A stretch of 64,000 nt of DNA from Endomychus coccineus (lineage: Eukaryota > Arthropoda > Insecta > Coleoptera > Endomychidae). The notes under the pieces were generated by a model that worked only from the letters and a program-made list of their open reading frames with translations, had not been told where the DNA came from and did no database searches. The stretch spans positions 277,308,742-277,372,741 of the forward strand of contig OY294067.1 in NCBI GenBank assembly GCA_958510875.1. The letters are read 5' to 3'. This document shows, in pieces, positions 1 through 11,961 of the stretch (the first letter of the stretch is position 1; every line of letters starts with the position of its first letter). The position numbers and the translations under genes were made by a program.

Positions 1-385
1 TGAAAAACTTTGCCTTATTTGCAAAAGAAATCAATCAATTAGTCAATTACAATCGTTGTAAACGAACAAGTAACTGTGATAGCGATAAATCAACCATCAA
101 ATGGCTCGTTTGAAGGGATTTTAGAAATGTTTAATACTGTCTTATGTGATGTTAGTAATCTTAAAATGGATGTTTGTATCAATAGAGATTAGTCCAGGTG
201 ATAAGTCGGGAAAAGGCCATGATAAAAAAAAATATATATAGTAAGCTAGAATTGAAATTTTTTTTTTGCATTTTGTTCCTAATACCCCATAGATCATTCA
301 TGACCTTTCAACCCCCCCCCCCCACCAAACCGGGGTTTCAACCCTTCAGAGGAGCATTCTTATAAAAACAATCCAAAAGTTAATT
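1..385. other. gene-free left edge
   Basis: No coding potential is recognised. A run of 12 C lies at 312-323. The stretch probably belongs to a downstream intron of the EVI5 gene, whose C-terminal exons must lie left of the window. Confidence 0.5.
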
Positions 386-830
386 AATGAATTAAGAGCC
401 GAAAATGACCTCTAGTATGTTTTTTGGGTTGCTGATCACGATTCCGCAGTTAGTTTTCTCGAAAAACTCCCTCCAGATGAGAAATTTGGAAAATTTATAT
501 ATAATTTATAATTTTGTTGCAAAAATGACCTCTAGTAGGTTTTTTGGGTCGCTGATTACGATTCCGCTGTTATTTTTGCTAAAAAACTCTCTCCAGATGG
601 AAAATTCGGGAAATTTGAGATTTTCCTGAGACGTTTATGAATAATAAAGTATAATTTTGTTGCAAAAATGACCTCTAGTAGTGATCGCTGATCACGATTT
701 CGCTGTTGGTTTTCTCGGAAAACCGTCTCCAGTGTAACAAAATTATATTTTATTATTCCCAAATCCCAGGAAAATCCCAAATTTCCCATCTGGAGGAAGT
801 TTTCCGAGAAAACTAACAGCTACTAAATTA
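386..830. repeat. tandem and inverted dispersed repeat
   Basis: Three degenerate direct copies start at about 402, 522 and 664. Each begins with AAAATGACCTCTAGTA and contains a GGTCGCTGATCACGATT-like core and a block ending CTCCAGATG. An inverted partial copy of the TTTTCTCG...CTCCAGATG block sits at about 760-825. Short open frames here are by-products of the repeat. A related core occurs at 62,400-62,640. The parent element is not identified. Confidence 0.6.
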
Positions 831-2383
831 CACTAATTTATATTCGGTTTCGTTGTTTTGCTTCCTATTTTTTGCGCTTTGTTGAATTTTATGGCTCTGG
901 GTCATCATGTGGGATTGAAAAATTGTCAGAATCAGATTGCTTGGGAAATTTTACATCAAAATCAGTCAATTTTAATCACGATTTTAGTCGATTTAAAGTT
1001 TTAAGAAACAAACTTCAACAATTACAAAAAAACGAAGTCTCTAGATTTGCAGCTACGAAAAAGCTTTTTTTCAAACTGCTTTTCCAAAGCACGAAAATAT
1101 TAAAAAAAATAATTTAATAGCATGTCATCGATCGAAAATTGTCCAAGGAATTCAAATATCCTACTTACGATTCTAAATTCTGCAACTCTGATATCGAAAA
1201 AGGTCAAAAACCGGAAGAAAATTACGTTTACCTGGTTTTTTGGCGTAAAATTAATGGTATATGGGAGTGTAAAAATTTTTGGATGATGTTCGGGAACTGT
1301 TTTCCTATCGCAAAATTTCCCGCTGAATCCGATTCCGAGGTCATATGTCCCAAAAAAAGACTTGTCAGCGACCTGACGACAAATTTTTGTACAGTAATAT
1401 CGGTTTATGGTAGTTTTTTTTAGTTTTTTCGATTTTCCGACCTCTAAAATCCATTTCGTCAGAAGAATTCTTATTTTATCTTAAAGGTGGGTAAGAGCAC
1501 GCAGATTTCGCTAATAATTTTTTTTTTAAGTGGCTGCTCACATTGATATGACGCTGTAAAAAAAGGAATTTTGCCGAAAATCAGCCAATGGATAGAAAAT
1601 GATGCGTTATGCAAGGATTGTGGAAGGAAACTGACACCATTTTCGGATTCAGCGGCCAATTTTCGATCGGAATAGACTTCTTGGACGTTTATTTACTATA
1701 AAATGTCGATTTCTGGGGTCAAAAACAGTTTTTTGGCATCTTCGTTGAAAAACAACCCGAAAATTAAAAAAATTCATAAAAAAACTGTTTAAAGGGTATT
1801 TTAATCTCTAAATGCCGGTAAACGAGTTCAAATCTGATGTAGAAGCGGAAAAAAATTGCCCCGGCGAGTTATGCAATCCCCCCCCCCCCATTGCCTGTCC
1901 TTCAATTTAGAATTGTCCATATCAAAATATTGAAATATTCTTCAACAATTTTCTAATGATTGCAAAACAAATTTTCTAAAATCACCCCAGAGGTGTAATG
2001 TGGGGCGGTCTGCGCGATCGACAGCTTTGCGCATTTGCGTTTATGTTTTTTGGGAATATCTGAAGGATAAACAGCTACTAGGGCTAGAGGAGCAGATAAT
2101 TAAAGAAGTGAACGTCGCAAAATTTGTGAACGGGCTGTACAAAAATTCAGAGATCGTCTCAAACAGTATATTGCTGTTAACGGTTGCCATTTCGAGGACA
2201 TTGTTTACGAAGCTTAACGAATAAAATTGTATTTACTGCTGAATTCAAAAATAAAAACTGCTTATTCTTCATAATAATACCTACTCGAAACTGTTTTATC
2301 GCTTGATTTTTGTATACAACATCTCGAACAAGTTTTATTTGAAAGAATTCGCAGTAAGAATTGATGGAAGAATGGATACTCAC
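831..2383. other. intronic stretch without recognised gene
   Basis: Only short, unconvincing open frames are present. A run of 12 C lies at 1,878-1,889. By position this is intron downstream of EVI5 exon 2,384-2,719. No further EVI5 exon could be recognised here. Confidence 0.45.
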
Positions 2384-2719
2384 TTGTAGATGCCTTTGCC
2401 ATTGAGCCCCGAGCTCCCCAACGCTTTTCCTAAGATCTTTGAGAGACAAATTAGCCTCTGCTTCTCTTAACTTGACCGCTATTAGTTCTTCCTGTAAATG
2501 CGCCACGCTGTTGTCCGGTGTGATTTCTCTTAAGGTCTTTTTGTCCTCTTCTAATTCGTGGATCTTGGCTCTCAATTCGCGTATGATGACGTCGTTCTCG
2601 GCTTCTCTCAGTCTTACTTTAACCAATTCTTCTTGCAAACATTCGATCATTTCTTCTCGCTGCTGCAATTGTTCTTGCTTCATTGATATTTCTTCTATGG
2701 AAGATTGCCTAGACGTATG
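2384..2719 (-). CDS. Evi5: EVI5-like RabGAP, coiled-coil exon (most 3' exon in window)
   Basis: 112 codons in phase 0 at both ends. The acceptor CAG lies just right of 2,719 and the donor GTGAGT just left of 2,384. The peptide contains two copies of the EVI5 coiled-coil signature, LQEELVKVRLREAE and LQEELIAVKLREAE, with heptad-like charge spacing throughout. In EVI5 proteins this region follows the TBC domain and mediates self-association and Rab-effector contacts (family knowledge). The open frame continuing past the donor is intron read-through. Roughly the last 200 residues of the family protein are missing and should lie outside the window. Confidence 0.9.
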
Positions 2720-2777
2720 CTGTAAAATATCGAATATTACAAAGTTTGTTATTATTGAAAATTAAATGCAAACATAC

Positions 2778-3014
2778 AGTTTCTTCCATCATTAAAGATA
2801 AAGATCGAATTTTTTCATTTGCCAATGCAAGGTGATGGGTAGTTTCCAAGTGTGTGTGTCTTAAAGCGTCCAGTTCTCTTTGTACCACAAAAGTAGTTTC
2901 TTCCTCTTCAGCTCTACTAACTTGCCCGCGTACCAGACGATCCGCCAGCGCTTTACTTTCTTCTTCCAACATTTCACAGCGATGCCTCAATTGTTTATTC
3001 TCCGTTCTCAATTT
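2778..3014 (-). CDS. Evi5: EVI5-like RabGAP, first coiled-coil exon
   Basis: 79 codons, phase 0 at both ends, between an acceptor TTTCAG and a donor GTATGT. The peptide starts KLRTENKQLRHRCEMLEEE and is rich in E, L, R and Q, typical of the first coiled-coil segment C-terminal to the EVI5 TBC domain. It is separated from the next exon by a 58-bp intron, the only short intron found in this gene. Confidence 0.9.
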
Positions 3015-3282
3015 CTGAAATGATGATGTTTGTATATAACTAGCTGTGATTCTCGGCTTCGCTCAGTGCAGGAACCGACACAAACTTAACAGGTCGCCTG
3101 GGTGGCGATGAACTTATACGTCTCTAGATGCGCTGTTACATACAATATATAATTTAAATGACGTTTCTATGGTCTTTCACTTACATGAGTTGATGAAAAA
3201 ATTGATTGATCTAAATCCACTACTTTGAAAGTCGATTCCGTGAAAAATCCGAATTTATATTTTAGTTATGTGGTTACGATTA

Positions 3283-4036
3283 TACCGGGTGTCTCAGTAT
3301 ACAAGTTCCAATGTATTATCTCAGTCATTTCGAAAGATAAGAATTTGAAAATTTCATGATTTCCAATTTGTTCAAGGAACCTTCAACTGAGAAAAACAGA
3401 AATTGAAAGTCACTTCCGGTTTGATTGGAAGTGACCCTGACTTTTTTTATTTCAAATAGCACCCTGCATATTTTTTGCAATTTTTGATTTATACTCAAAA
3501 TCATCTTTCCAACGATGTATCACTATCAAAGTTACAAACAAATGTATTCAAATGTTTCCATGGCACACTAAGGTTTTCATTTAAGAATTATTAATTCTTC
3601 CAGTTCTACTACAATTCTAATAATTTGAAATTTGACGTTCTCTTCATCATCTCGAATGCAAAATTGTTCATGAATTATCAATTATTATTGAAGTCAAAAT
3701 CAAGATTACACAAAATATAGTAGCCTACTGCAATTCTTTCAAATTGAAATTTCAATTGTCTTTTTCTCCATGAAATCAAATGTAAAATGCAAAGTGTGAT
3801 ACATCGTTGGAAAGATAATTTTGAGTAGAGATCAAAAATTGCAAAAAATATACAGTGTGCTATTTGAAATAAAAAAGTCAGAGTCACTTCCGGTCAAACT
3901 GGAAGGGACTTTCAATTTTCGTTTTTCTCAGTTGAAGGTTCCTTGAACGAATTGGAGATCAGGAAATTTTCAAATTTTTATCTTTCGAAATGGCTGACAT
4001 AATCCATTGGAACAGGTATACTGGGACACCCGGTAT
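3283..4036. mobile_element. foldback MITE with TATACCGGGTGTC ends
   Basis: The ends are inverted copies: TATACCGGGTGTCTCAG on the left and the reverse complement of TATACCGGGTGTCCCAG on the right. Inverted similarity continues inward for about 250 bp per arm (about 3,283-3,535 against 3,795-4,036), so nearly the whole element could fold back. Both ends abut TA, consistent with a Tc1/mariner-type target. There is no coding capacity. It lies in the EVI5 intron between exons 2,778-3,014 and 8,750-8,908. Confidence 0.8.
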
Positions 4037-4560
4037 ATACATATTTGTCGATCAGACAAGGAAACACATAACATGAAATAATTGCAGAGCATTTAAGGAA
4101 AAAATCATAGGAATTTATCCGGTGAAAATATGGCAAAAATAACGAAATTAAAAAAAATCGATCGCCAGATAAAATTGAACCCAGACAGGTGCCATGACGA
4201 CATTCATTCTTCCCTTTCCTTCATCAAATTTTCATGGAAAAATGTTTCAAATTTTATAGCTGACAAAATTTTTTAACAAATCTTATTTTGTTTTTTCTAC
4301 GGTGAAAATTGATTTTTTAAAATTGATACTTCTATTTGAACATGAAAAACCCTACTTTTCCGAATATTTATGGCCAAAACTTCCGAACGAATTGTTTTCA
4401 GATGAAAATTCACCACACAAAAGTTGTAGCTGAAATTGTTACAAAAAATTTTGGAGTTCAGTGAATTTAACGCAAAGTTAACTGCAATGTTTTACCTGTC
4501 TAGAATTAAAATTGGCGGGTTTAAGGGTCGCCCGAGACAGGCTTATATGTTTTCATATAC
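4037..4560. other. intronic stretch, nothing recognised
   Basis: AT-rich intron sequence of the EVI5 gene with no repeat structure or coding similarity seen. Confidence 0.4.
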
Positions 4561-4561
4561 C

Positions 4562-6080
4562 CAACTCCAAAATAATACTATAAATAAGAAACCATCAAGG
4601 ATGATTGTTTCTTATTTCTAACGTAATATATCCTCAGTGTGAACTCTTACAGTTCAAAATAATAGCAACAATTTGCAAATCATTACTTTCAGAATTATTT
4701 CTCCATGGCCGTGGCCAATCGATTTTATTTGAGAGCGAAAAAACTTTCATAATCCTAATCTTTTCTAGGTTAAATTGAACTGCTCAGTTTGGTGATTTTT
4801 GTCTATTTTTTAGGATTTATTTCGAATACAATGTAGGTCATAAGAATAGATTTCTTCATTATTTTTGAAATTTGTATAATATTAATTTTTGTTTATTAAT
4901 CGCTGCACCTAAATGATATTTGGTGAATTGAAATGACAGAGTAAAATTGTTTTAGCTACATTAGTTCAACATTAATTTTTATTTGTGCCGCTGTGACAGT
5001 CTGAAAATGGAACCAAAAAGTTGCATAAGTACCATAGGAGTGCGGTTATTTTCGTAAATAACTTCAAATTCAGAAAAGTAGGAACGTTATAAAACGAAGA
5101 GCGTTGGAGATGTACCGTCAAAAGTTGCAAAGCCGCGTGTTTCTTTCGATGCTGAAAATTTAGTAATTCGTAAACATAAAAACCATAAGCACTCGCCATT
5201 AGTTGTTTTCTGGTGCTGTGAAATGAAAAGCTGCGGACGATTCAGTTTCCACCGAAAATCTGGATACTTCAGCAATAATTACTGCAAGGAGAAGTATATA
5301 TATCGCATGAAGTGTTACCACCGCTTCCAAAATTCGTAAACGAAGTACAAACGATTCTGGATGAAATGAATATAAAAAACATAAAAAATCAAACATTTTT
5401 AATCGCTAACGTAAGGTCAGTAAAATTATGATCTTATCTTGTTATACAAGTTTAAACTTGTTGTGTTGTGTGAAAAGAGTTTTTATAGATGGAAGATTTT
5501 CCTACTTTCACCCAATTATTTACTATTCATGGTGAAAAAAATGGATATTACATTCCTCTTGTCTACTGTCTTTTACCTAACAGGGAGAAAGATTGTTACC
5601 AAAAATGGTTTGAACTACTAAACCAAAAATGTTTAGAAATAGTTAATAAATCATTAAATCCGGAATACATAATAACTGATTTTGAAACGGCAATTCTTTC
5701 GGCCGTTACTAACTATAGATTTCATCTTGGGCAGGCTTTCAAAAATTAAGACTCAACCGAATATAAAAGTGAAAATTCTGTAAGTAAGTAAATGGTTGAG
5801 ATATTCTTTCGGTTTATCTCATTTGGATTCTGAAGACGTTGGAGACTGTTTGGCTTCTAATATTTTCGAAAACCTGCCAAAACATGATACTCCAAAATAG
5901 TACTATGATGGTTTCTTATTTCTAACGTAGTATATCCTCAGTGTGAACAGTTAAAGTTCAAAATAATAGCTAGCAAAAATTTGCAAATCATTACTTTTAA
6001 AATTATTTCTCTATGGCCGTGGCCACACGATTGATATTTGGTGAATTGAAATGACAGAGTAAAGTTGTTTTATTTTCTAA
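4562..6080 (+). mobile_element. MULE (Mutator-like) element remnant flanked by direct repeats
   Basis: The core at 5,489-5,749 encodes a piece of a MULE transposase domain, with QLFTIHG, PLVYCLLPN and YIITDFETAI in the usual order. Upstream, about 4,975-5,230, degenerate plus-strand frames resemble a FLYWCH zinc finger (RWRCTVKSCKA), a common partner of insect MULEs. The unit is bracketed by direct repeats: 4,562-4,720 matches about 5,888-6,031, and 4,911-4,955 matches about 6,030-6,070. Stops and frameshifts make it non-functional. It lies in an EVI5 intron. Confidence 0.7.
5489..5749 (+). pseudogene. MULE transposase domain fragment
   Basis: An 86-codon open stretch. TDFETA fits the family's second catalytic aspartate region, and QLFTIHGEKNGYY fits the strand before it. 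The C-terminal CxxH and QA region follows only in part (LGQAFKN) before a stop. It is much shorter than a full MULE transposase (several hundred residues), so this is a relic. Confidence 0.7.
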
Positions 6081-6521
6081 TAAAAGTTTAATTCAATTAA
6101 CTTCAATTAAAATATAATTGGTTAGGTTTTTGAGTAATCGGCATTAAGTTTGGAATATATAATAGTAGATCCAACATAATATTGAATGCATTATTGTAAC
6201 CAAAATGATGTAGCTTCACCTCTGCAGTACATTCAAGATATTTGACAACGATTTCGGAACCAATTCAACAAAATTGAGAAACCGATTATGAACTTTCGGG
6301 AGCGAGCCGAATTTACTTCAATACCAATTTCGTTCTAAATGTGATTTATTTCTTGAAAATCGATTCCTGGGGTGCTCGCCACACGACGTTTTCCAACAAA
6401 ATTATCACAAGGGTTTGACAGAAAGGACTAAACTAATAGAGTTTGTTCAACCCTATCGATTGTAAGAACGTAATATTATAATTTCACGTTTCGCGACGCA
6501 TCAGGACCTTATACAGGTCAG

Positions 6522-8316
6522 TAGGGATGGGCAACATTATCAATGAATCGATTCGAGTAAGAACGTGATAATTTGAAACAAAACTCTGAAAAATACTTTT
6601 ATTTGTTCATAGGCGTAATCATAAATGCCGGGAAGCAAAATAGTTCATGTGGCCACAATTACGCAATTAGTAGAGGAAATGATTGCAAGAACCTCTTATT
6701 TTTTTGTAATGGGATGGATTTGAATGAAACCTTTTCATTCGCTTCATTTTTGGACCTATAAACTTTATAAACATTAGATTTTGGCGGTCGCACCCCCTCT
6801 TTTTGCTAGAGGGGTTGTTAGCAACCCCATTTTCTATCTCGCTGAGTTCTGAACCGAATTCCTTCAAATTTACATACAGGGGTTTTGACGGGTCAGTGAT
6901 TACGATCCGACGAGAAAATTTGAAAATTCAAAATGGCGGCTACAAAATAGCGGGTTGAAATTTAAAAATGCATTTTGTAGCCTAACTGATGATTTTAGAG
7001 AAAATACCAAGAGTCTAAAAGTGTTTAGTTTAGTTTTTATGACTCATATATCACCACTCATCAACCACCTCTCAGCCGACCTCTTAGTTACCCCCACGCT
7101 GCAAATCTAAAATTGCCATGACATTGATTTTAGATAAAAATTTCAAAATACAAAAAATGTTCTAAATTCAGGTTTTTGTAGGAATTGGCCATTTTTAATG
7201 TCATTTACTACCGCCTCCCCTTTCCCCCAATCCTAAAATTTTAAATGCATTTTCGGGCCATTTCATTAGTTTTAGGCAGAATTGACAAGAGACAAAAAGT
7301 GTTTAGAATTCAATTTTATGTAATAAAAGTGTATTCATATATTCACTTAACCCCTTTTTCCCTTGAGAGGGTGAACATCCCTACTTGTTTCGTAAAAGAG
7401 CCGGATTTTTCCATGTAAATAGGGAAATGTTGTATGAAAACAAGTGAAAATTATATTTGAAGAATATCCCTTCATTCTGCACCCTATCAGATAGATTTCC
7501 AAGGGATGAGTCACATGCTGCATTGCTACATACAAGACGAAATAAAATGCCTATTTTTTATATAACATTTCCCTATTTACATGGAAAAATCCGGCTCTTT
7601 TACGAAATAAGTAGGGATGTTCACCCTCTCAAGGTAAAAAGGGGTTGAAAGTGAACATATGAATATACTTTTATTACGTAAAATTGACTTCTAAAACACT
7701 TTTGGACTCCTGGTATTTTTCTCTAAAATCATCACTTAGGCTACAAAATGCATTTTTATAGTTTAAACCGCCATTTTGTAGCCGCCATTTCGAATTTTCA
7801 AATTTTCTCGTCGGATTCGTAATCGCTGACCCCTCAAATCCCCTGTATGTAAATTTGAAGGAATTCGGTTAAGAATTCAGCGAGATAGAAAATGGGGTTG
7901 CTAACAACCCCTCTAGCAAAAAGAGGGGATGCGACCGCCAAAATCTAAAGGTTAACAAAGTTTATTGGTCCAAAAATGAAGCGAATGCAAAAGGTTCCAT
8001 TTAAATCTATCCCATTACAAAAAAATAAGAGATGAGTGTCTTTTTATGCATTCATTTCCTCTACTAAATAAGCAATTTATAGAAAACATTAAATACAGAA
8101 AAAATACCTGCCAGCCATGTTTTGGCTGATAGCGATCTCCTATAAAAGATGATACAGTTTTATTATTTATAGATTTGAAGTGGTAGAAATTTATAATCAA
8201 AGTTGCACTATCGCTTGATAGAGATGGGCATCAAAATGAATATTCGAAAGCATTGGATCGATTCATTTTTTCCGATACATAGACACCTTTGAATCGATTC
8301 ATAACCGCCATCCCTA
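6522..8316. mobile_element. foldback hAT-like element, 1.8 kb
   Basis: The ends are TAGGGATGGG on the left and its inverse CCATCCCTA on the right. They are flanked by 8-bp direct repeats CAGGTCAG (6,514-6,521) and CAGTTCAG (8,317-8,324) with one mismatch, the hAT target-site signature. Internally a large inverted repeat (about 6,661-7,440 against 7,556-8,077) leaves a spacer of about 115 bp. The left arm is longer through an internal partial duplication around 7,000-7,330. No transposase is visible, so it is non-autonomous. It lies in an EVI5 intron. Confidence 0.8.
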
Positions 8317-8749
8317 CAGTTCAGCGACGATTGATATTGCTAGAAACATTTATTTACTTGATAGAATCCATATCTATTAGGTAATAAATGCAGAAATTGA
8401 TTCACTTGCAACTTTCTCCTTCACCAATATCTCGACGTATATCGAATTACAAAGAAAAAATACTCATGGAGAAAAATATTACTGATATTCACCAAGTAAA
8501 ACAACATCATTTTACGTGATCTGAGTTTTACTTGATAAATATTTGTAATATTTTCTCCATTCATTAATATATTTTTCCCACAGTTGCATAATCAATATTT
8601 TGCTTATAATGTATTAGCTTGATTCGTTTCTATTTAAAATCAAAATGATACAAAAAGCGTTTGTTGATAGTTTAGTACTGTCAGTACCGCTTCCGTTCAT
8701 CACGTTTTTTTACCACATATAAGTTAAATTAGTATGTAATTATTCTTAC
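8317..8749. other. intronic stretch, nothing recognised
   Basis: AT-rich EVI5 intron sequence between a foldback element and the next exon. No feature seen. Confidence 0.4.
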
Positions 8750-8908
8750 CTTGAGCTCGGTCATTTCTTCTTGTTCTTTAGTTTTAATAACGTTATATTC
8801 CTTCTCCAATTTCTTCATCTTTTTTGCGTTGTATTTCATACTATAAGCAGATTGCATTAGATTTTCGGGATCTGCCTCAGCTCTGGCTGGAAGCTCTTTT
8901 TGGAAGAA
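8750..8908 (-). CDS. Evi5: EVI5-like RabGAP, linker exon after the TBC domain
   Basis: 53 codons, phase 0 at both ends, between acceptor TTTCAG and donor GTAAGA. The peptide runs from FFQKELPARAEADPENL to EQEEMTELK, with YSMKYNAKKMKKLEKEY in the middle. It is highly charged and predicted helical, matching the segment linking the TBC domain to the coiled coil in EVI5/EVI5L. It is too short to stand out as an open frame; its boundaries come from splice sites and phase agreement with its neighbours. Confidence 0.88.
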
Positions 8909-9191
8909 CTGAAATTTTCAAGGTATCAATATATTGAAAAGAACAGGCAAAATTCATGTACATTCTTAATTCGAAACACATATTTTTTCACATCCATTCT
9001 GAACAATGCAGGTATTGTACTGAATTTTTGATAAGATAATATACAAACTTGATTGCGATATCTGTTATCTAGACTGGATTAATTATTGTACTCGAAACCT
9101 GTAATCATTGCGTAATATTTATTTTGATGGTTTTATTTAGCATTGGAATTATTGGTCAAGCGACGATGGTTGCTTTGATGACATATGAGAA

Positions 9192-10157
9192 ACCGGGATA
9201 TCAAAAATTATCTTGGTCAAGGGTGGTTGTGGAATCTGAAACGTGTCTTACTTTACGTTTGAAATAATTATGTCACTGTCACACTGACATCATCAATAAC
9301 CTACAAATTTCATACCTAATTATTTCAGTTGTAAAACAATAATGAACTACAAATTATGAAATAATTATTAGTGAACTTTGAACCTTTTCAGAAGTCGTGA
9401 TAGCCATAATCCGGGTCAAAAACTGTTTTGAAATAGTTAATTTTCCGTAAATCGAATGACGTTCACGTGAGAAGCCCGTAGCACGCGAGTTAGAAAAGTG
9501 CAAACTGGTTGTACCTAATACGGCTTAACGACGACTTTCCGCGTGCCGTTTTCGCTCCATGTAGTTAGATTTAGTATCGGACCGTGCCCGACGGCCCTTC
9601 TTTTTTCGATAAATGTCCATTAAATAGGAAAATTTAATTAGAACAGTTTGAGCTATTCTCAGATCTCAGCTACACGCGTCTAACGTGCGACGTACCAAAG
9701 GGAATTTTCTGCCGACTAAAATATACACGAAGCGGGTAAAAGCTAGCGGCCCATAACCAAAAACACTTTATTACAACTGGCGCCGGTCGCACGGGACAAG
9801 AAACGGTCCCAAATTAACAAGACCGAGGTAAAATGTATAAACTCTAACTTACGCGCTGCGAGCTCCTCGAGGCATATGTCAAAATGATTTCGTTCGTGGC
9901 TAATTACATAGGACGTCTGGCGTTCATGCAATTATGTTTTTAGATAATTCGAACCTTCTAATTTCGAAAGGCCACGTGAAAATCCCGGAGCCAAAGCGCT
10001 AGACTTCTGCGTGTTACAATATTCGTATAAAATTGCGAAATTTCGCACTTTTAGAAACTTCAAATTAATTATGACATAATTATTTCAAACGTAAAGTAAG
10101 ACACACGTTTTAGGTTCCACAACCACCCTTGACCAAGATAATTTTTGATATCCCGGT
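9192..10157. mobile_element. long-TIR DNA element, about 965 bp
   Basis: The left end ACCGGGATATCAAAAATTAT and an inverted copy at the right end are followed by about 85 bp of near-matching inverted repeat (9,192-9,276 against 10,073-10,157). The interior is unusually rich in GC and CpG for this window (for example 9,470-9,600) and has no recognisable transposase. No clear target duplication was seen. It lies in an EVI5 intron. Confidence 0.7.
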
Positions 10158-11316
10158 ACTTGATTAAGATGACATTTATTCATTTGTGGACGATATCCGA
10201 GTTAATTGGTTACTATACTAGCAAACCTGTTTGGGGAAGAATTGTTTCAAAATTCATGAAATTTAATGGTCATGTTGATCTTAAACTTGTTGAGTTTGTA
10301 TTTTATTCAGTTTCTTCACTTTTTATGGATACAATAAACTAACAAGAATGCAAACAGAAAGACAACAAAATGTTTTCGGCTCGAAAACGGTGCATAATGA
10401 AGACTGTTTAAGTTGGAATTGAGGAGAAATAATTATTCCAGAATCCAACCAAATTTGTAATGAATTTTTTTTGTCGTTATAACATAAAATGGGTGAAGAA
10501 TTTCATCTTCATACGTCGAAATATTTTAGAAAAAGTGAATATTGTACGAAAAAATTATGCGTAATAAAAATTTGTTGTTTTCAAGAGAAAAAAATCAACG
10601 TTGCTGAAATTAACCTCCCTATATCATACAAGGGGATTTTGGAATAGGCGGCCGATACAATTTGTGCCTGATTTACCTGAGCTTGAAGGTCGAGAAATTA
10701 ATTTTTTTTTCAAATATACCCTTTGCGCCTATCCCTTGTTTTGAGTTATTTTGGGTTTCTCCTGTCCAATATTAATTTTTATATTTCGTTTTCGACCAGT
10801 TTTCAGTTCAGGCGCAAATTATATGTAGTGCAGGTGGTATATTTTATGAGGCACAAATTGTATACGACCAAAATAGGCCTCTTTTCAATTCTCTCACTAT
10901 ACGAATTAGAAGGGAAATATTACAGAAAAAAACGAATTTTCGCGGAATTACTATGTGACGTCACAGTTAATTTTATGTGTATACTCTGTGGCAAGGATAA
11001 TCGCTTAATCACAGCTTTCTTTATCAGATTCGGATTCTTCATTAAAAATATATTTTTTTTTGGTTCGCAACAGATTCAATCGTAAAAATCAAACTTTATT
11101 TTATTTTTTATTTCAAGGTGCATGCTTCTAATTGATTGATAATGAAAGAGTGTGTTGACTTTTCACTATTAGTGTTTACTAAAGTCACATCGTTGACGAA
11201 ACGCGGCGCACAATTTTGTTTTAATATAATGGACATTTATTAATTTATCCATATTATATCAAAAGAATTGTGTGAAAAATACGTGCTTAAAGGAATAAAG
11301 TATCAAGTAACATTAC
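10158..11316. other. intronic stretch, no supported gene
   Basis: EVI5 intron. A 120-codon open frame on the plus strand (10,723-11,085) has low-complexity hydrophobic composition and resembles no family I know. No repeat boundaries were identified. Confidence 0.4.
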
Positions 11317-11676
11317 CTTTAACATTCCTTCCATATCGAGCGACATAAGATCATCTTTTCCCAGGATCAACATAGCAAGTGCCACCTTGAATATTATCTC
11401 CATTCCTTCAGACAAGAACACGTCCATAATACGACAAGCCAACGGTAGAGAAAGCGCAGTAGTGAAAAGAGTAAGAAACCAACTTGACGCATACATGGAA
11501 GTGTGGAAATTTTGGGAGAGGAAATGTTGATTGAGATCTGGTAGATATTCAGCCACCAAATTTTCCAGTTGGAACATGCAAACACCAAGTTCTGCCATAC
11601 TCGGTTTGAACATGTCTCTCATGCGATAGTCTTGCATTATTTTTACTAAAACAGCAAATGCTTCTTCTTCGGGCAT
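11317..11676 (-). CDS. Evi5: EVI5-like RabGAP, C-terminal half of TBC domain
   Basis: 120 codons, phase 0, from MPEEEAFAVLVKIMQDYRMR to LDMEGMLK. It contains the conserved TBC segments FKPSMAELGVCMFQLE, HTSMYASSWFLTLF (the S-W-F motif) and a terminal helix region. The first methionine is internal: the preceding exon ends LLLMQ and splices directly before it. The donor is GTAATG and the acceptor TTACAG. TBC domains stimulate GTP hydrolysis by Rab GTPases; EVI5 members are reported to act on Rab11 or Rab35 and in collective cell migration (family knowledge). Confidence 0.95.
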
Positions 11677-11769
11677 CTGTAAAATCAGTATTGATGAATC
11701 GTATCCAATATTAATCAATTTCTGGTTCAAGAGGTTCATTATTCTCTAACTTCGAAACATAACACTAAC

Positions 11770-11961
11770 CTGCATCAGTAAAAGACCAACAATGAATCCC
11801 GATCCTTGGCAATATCCTACTTCCCGATCATGCAACGAATACGCTTTGATCACATTAAATAGAGATTCTTGTCCCAGTCCATCTTTTTCTTTGAAAAAGT
11901 CATGTTCTGGGTATGTTCTGGCTATATCTCTTCGGATTACTTTTTCGCAAGGAGATTTGGT
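11770..11961 (-). CDS. Evi5: EVI5-like RabGAP, catalytic-finger exon of TBC domain
   Basis: 64 codons, phase 0, between acceptor TTCACAG and donor GTTAGT. It encodes both catalytic signatures of TBC RabGAPs: the arginine finger in IRRDIAR (IxxDxxR) and the glutamine finger in YCQG (YxQ), followed by SGFIVGLLLMQ. Both residues are intact, so the protein should be an active GAP. It joins seamlessly to the exons on either side. Confidence 0.95.

Noticed and set aside
10723..11085. 120-codon plus-strand open frame in an EVI5 intron
   Set aside because: AT-rich, F/Y/I-biased translation with no motif, splice context or homology that I can recognise.
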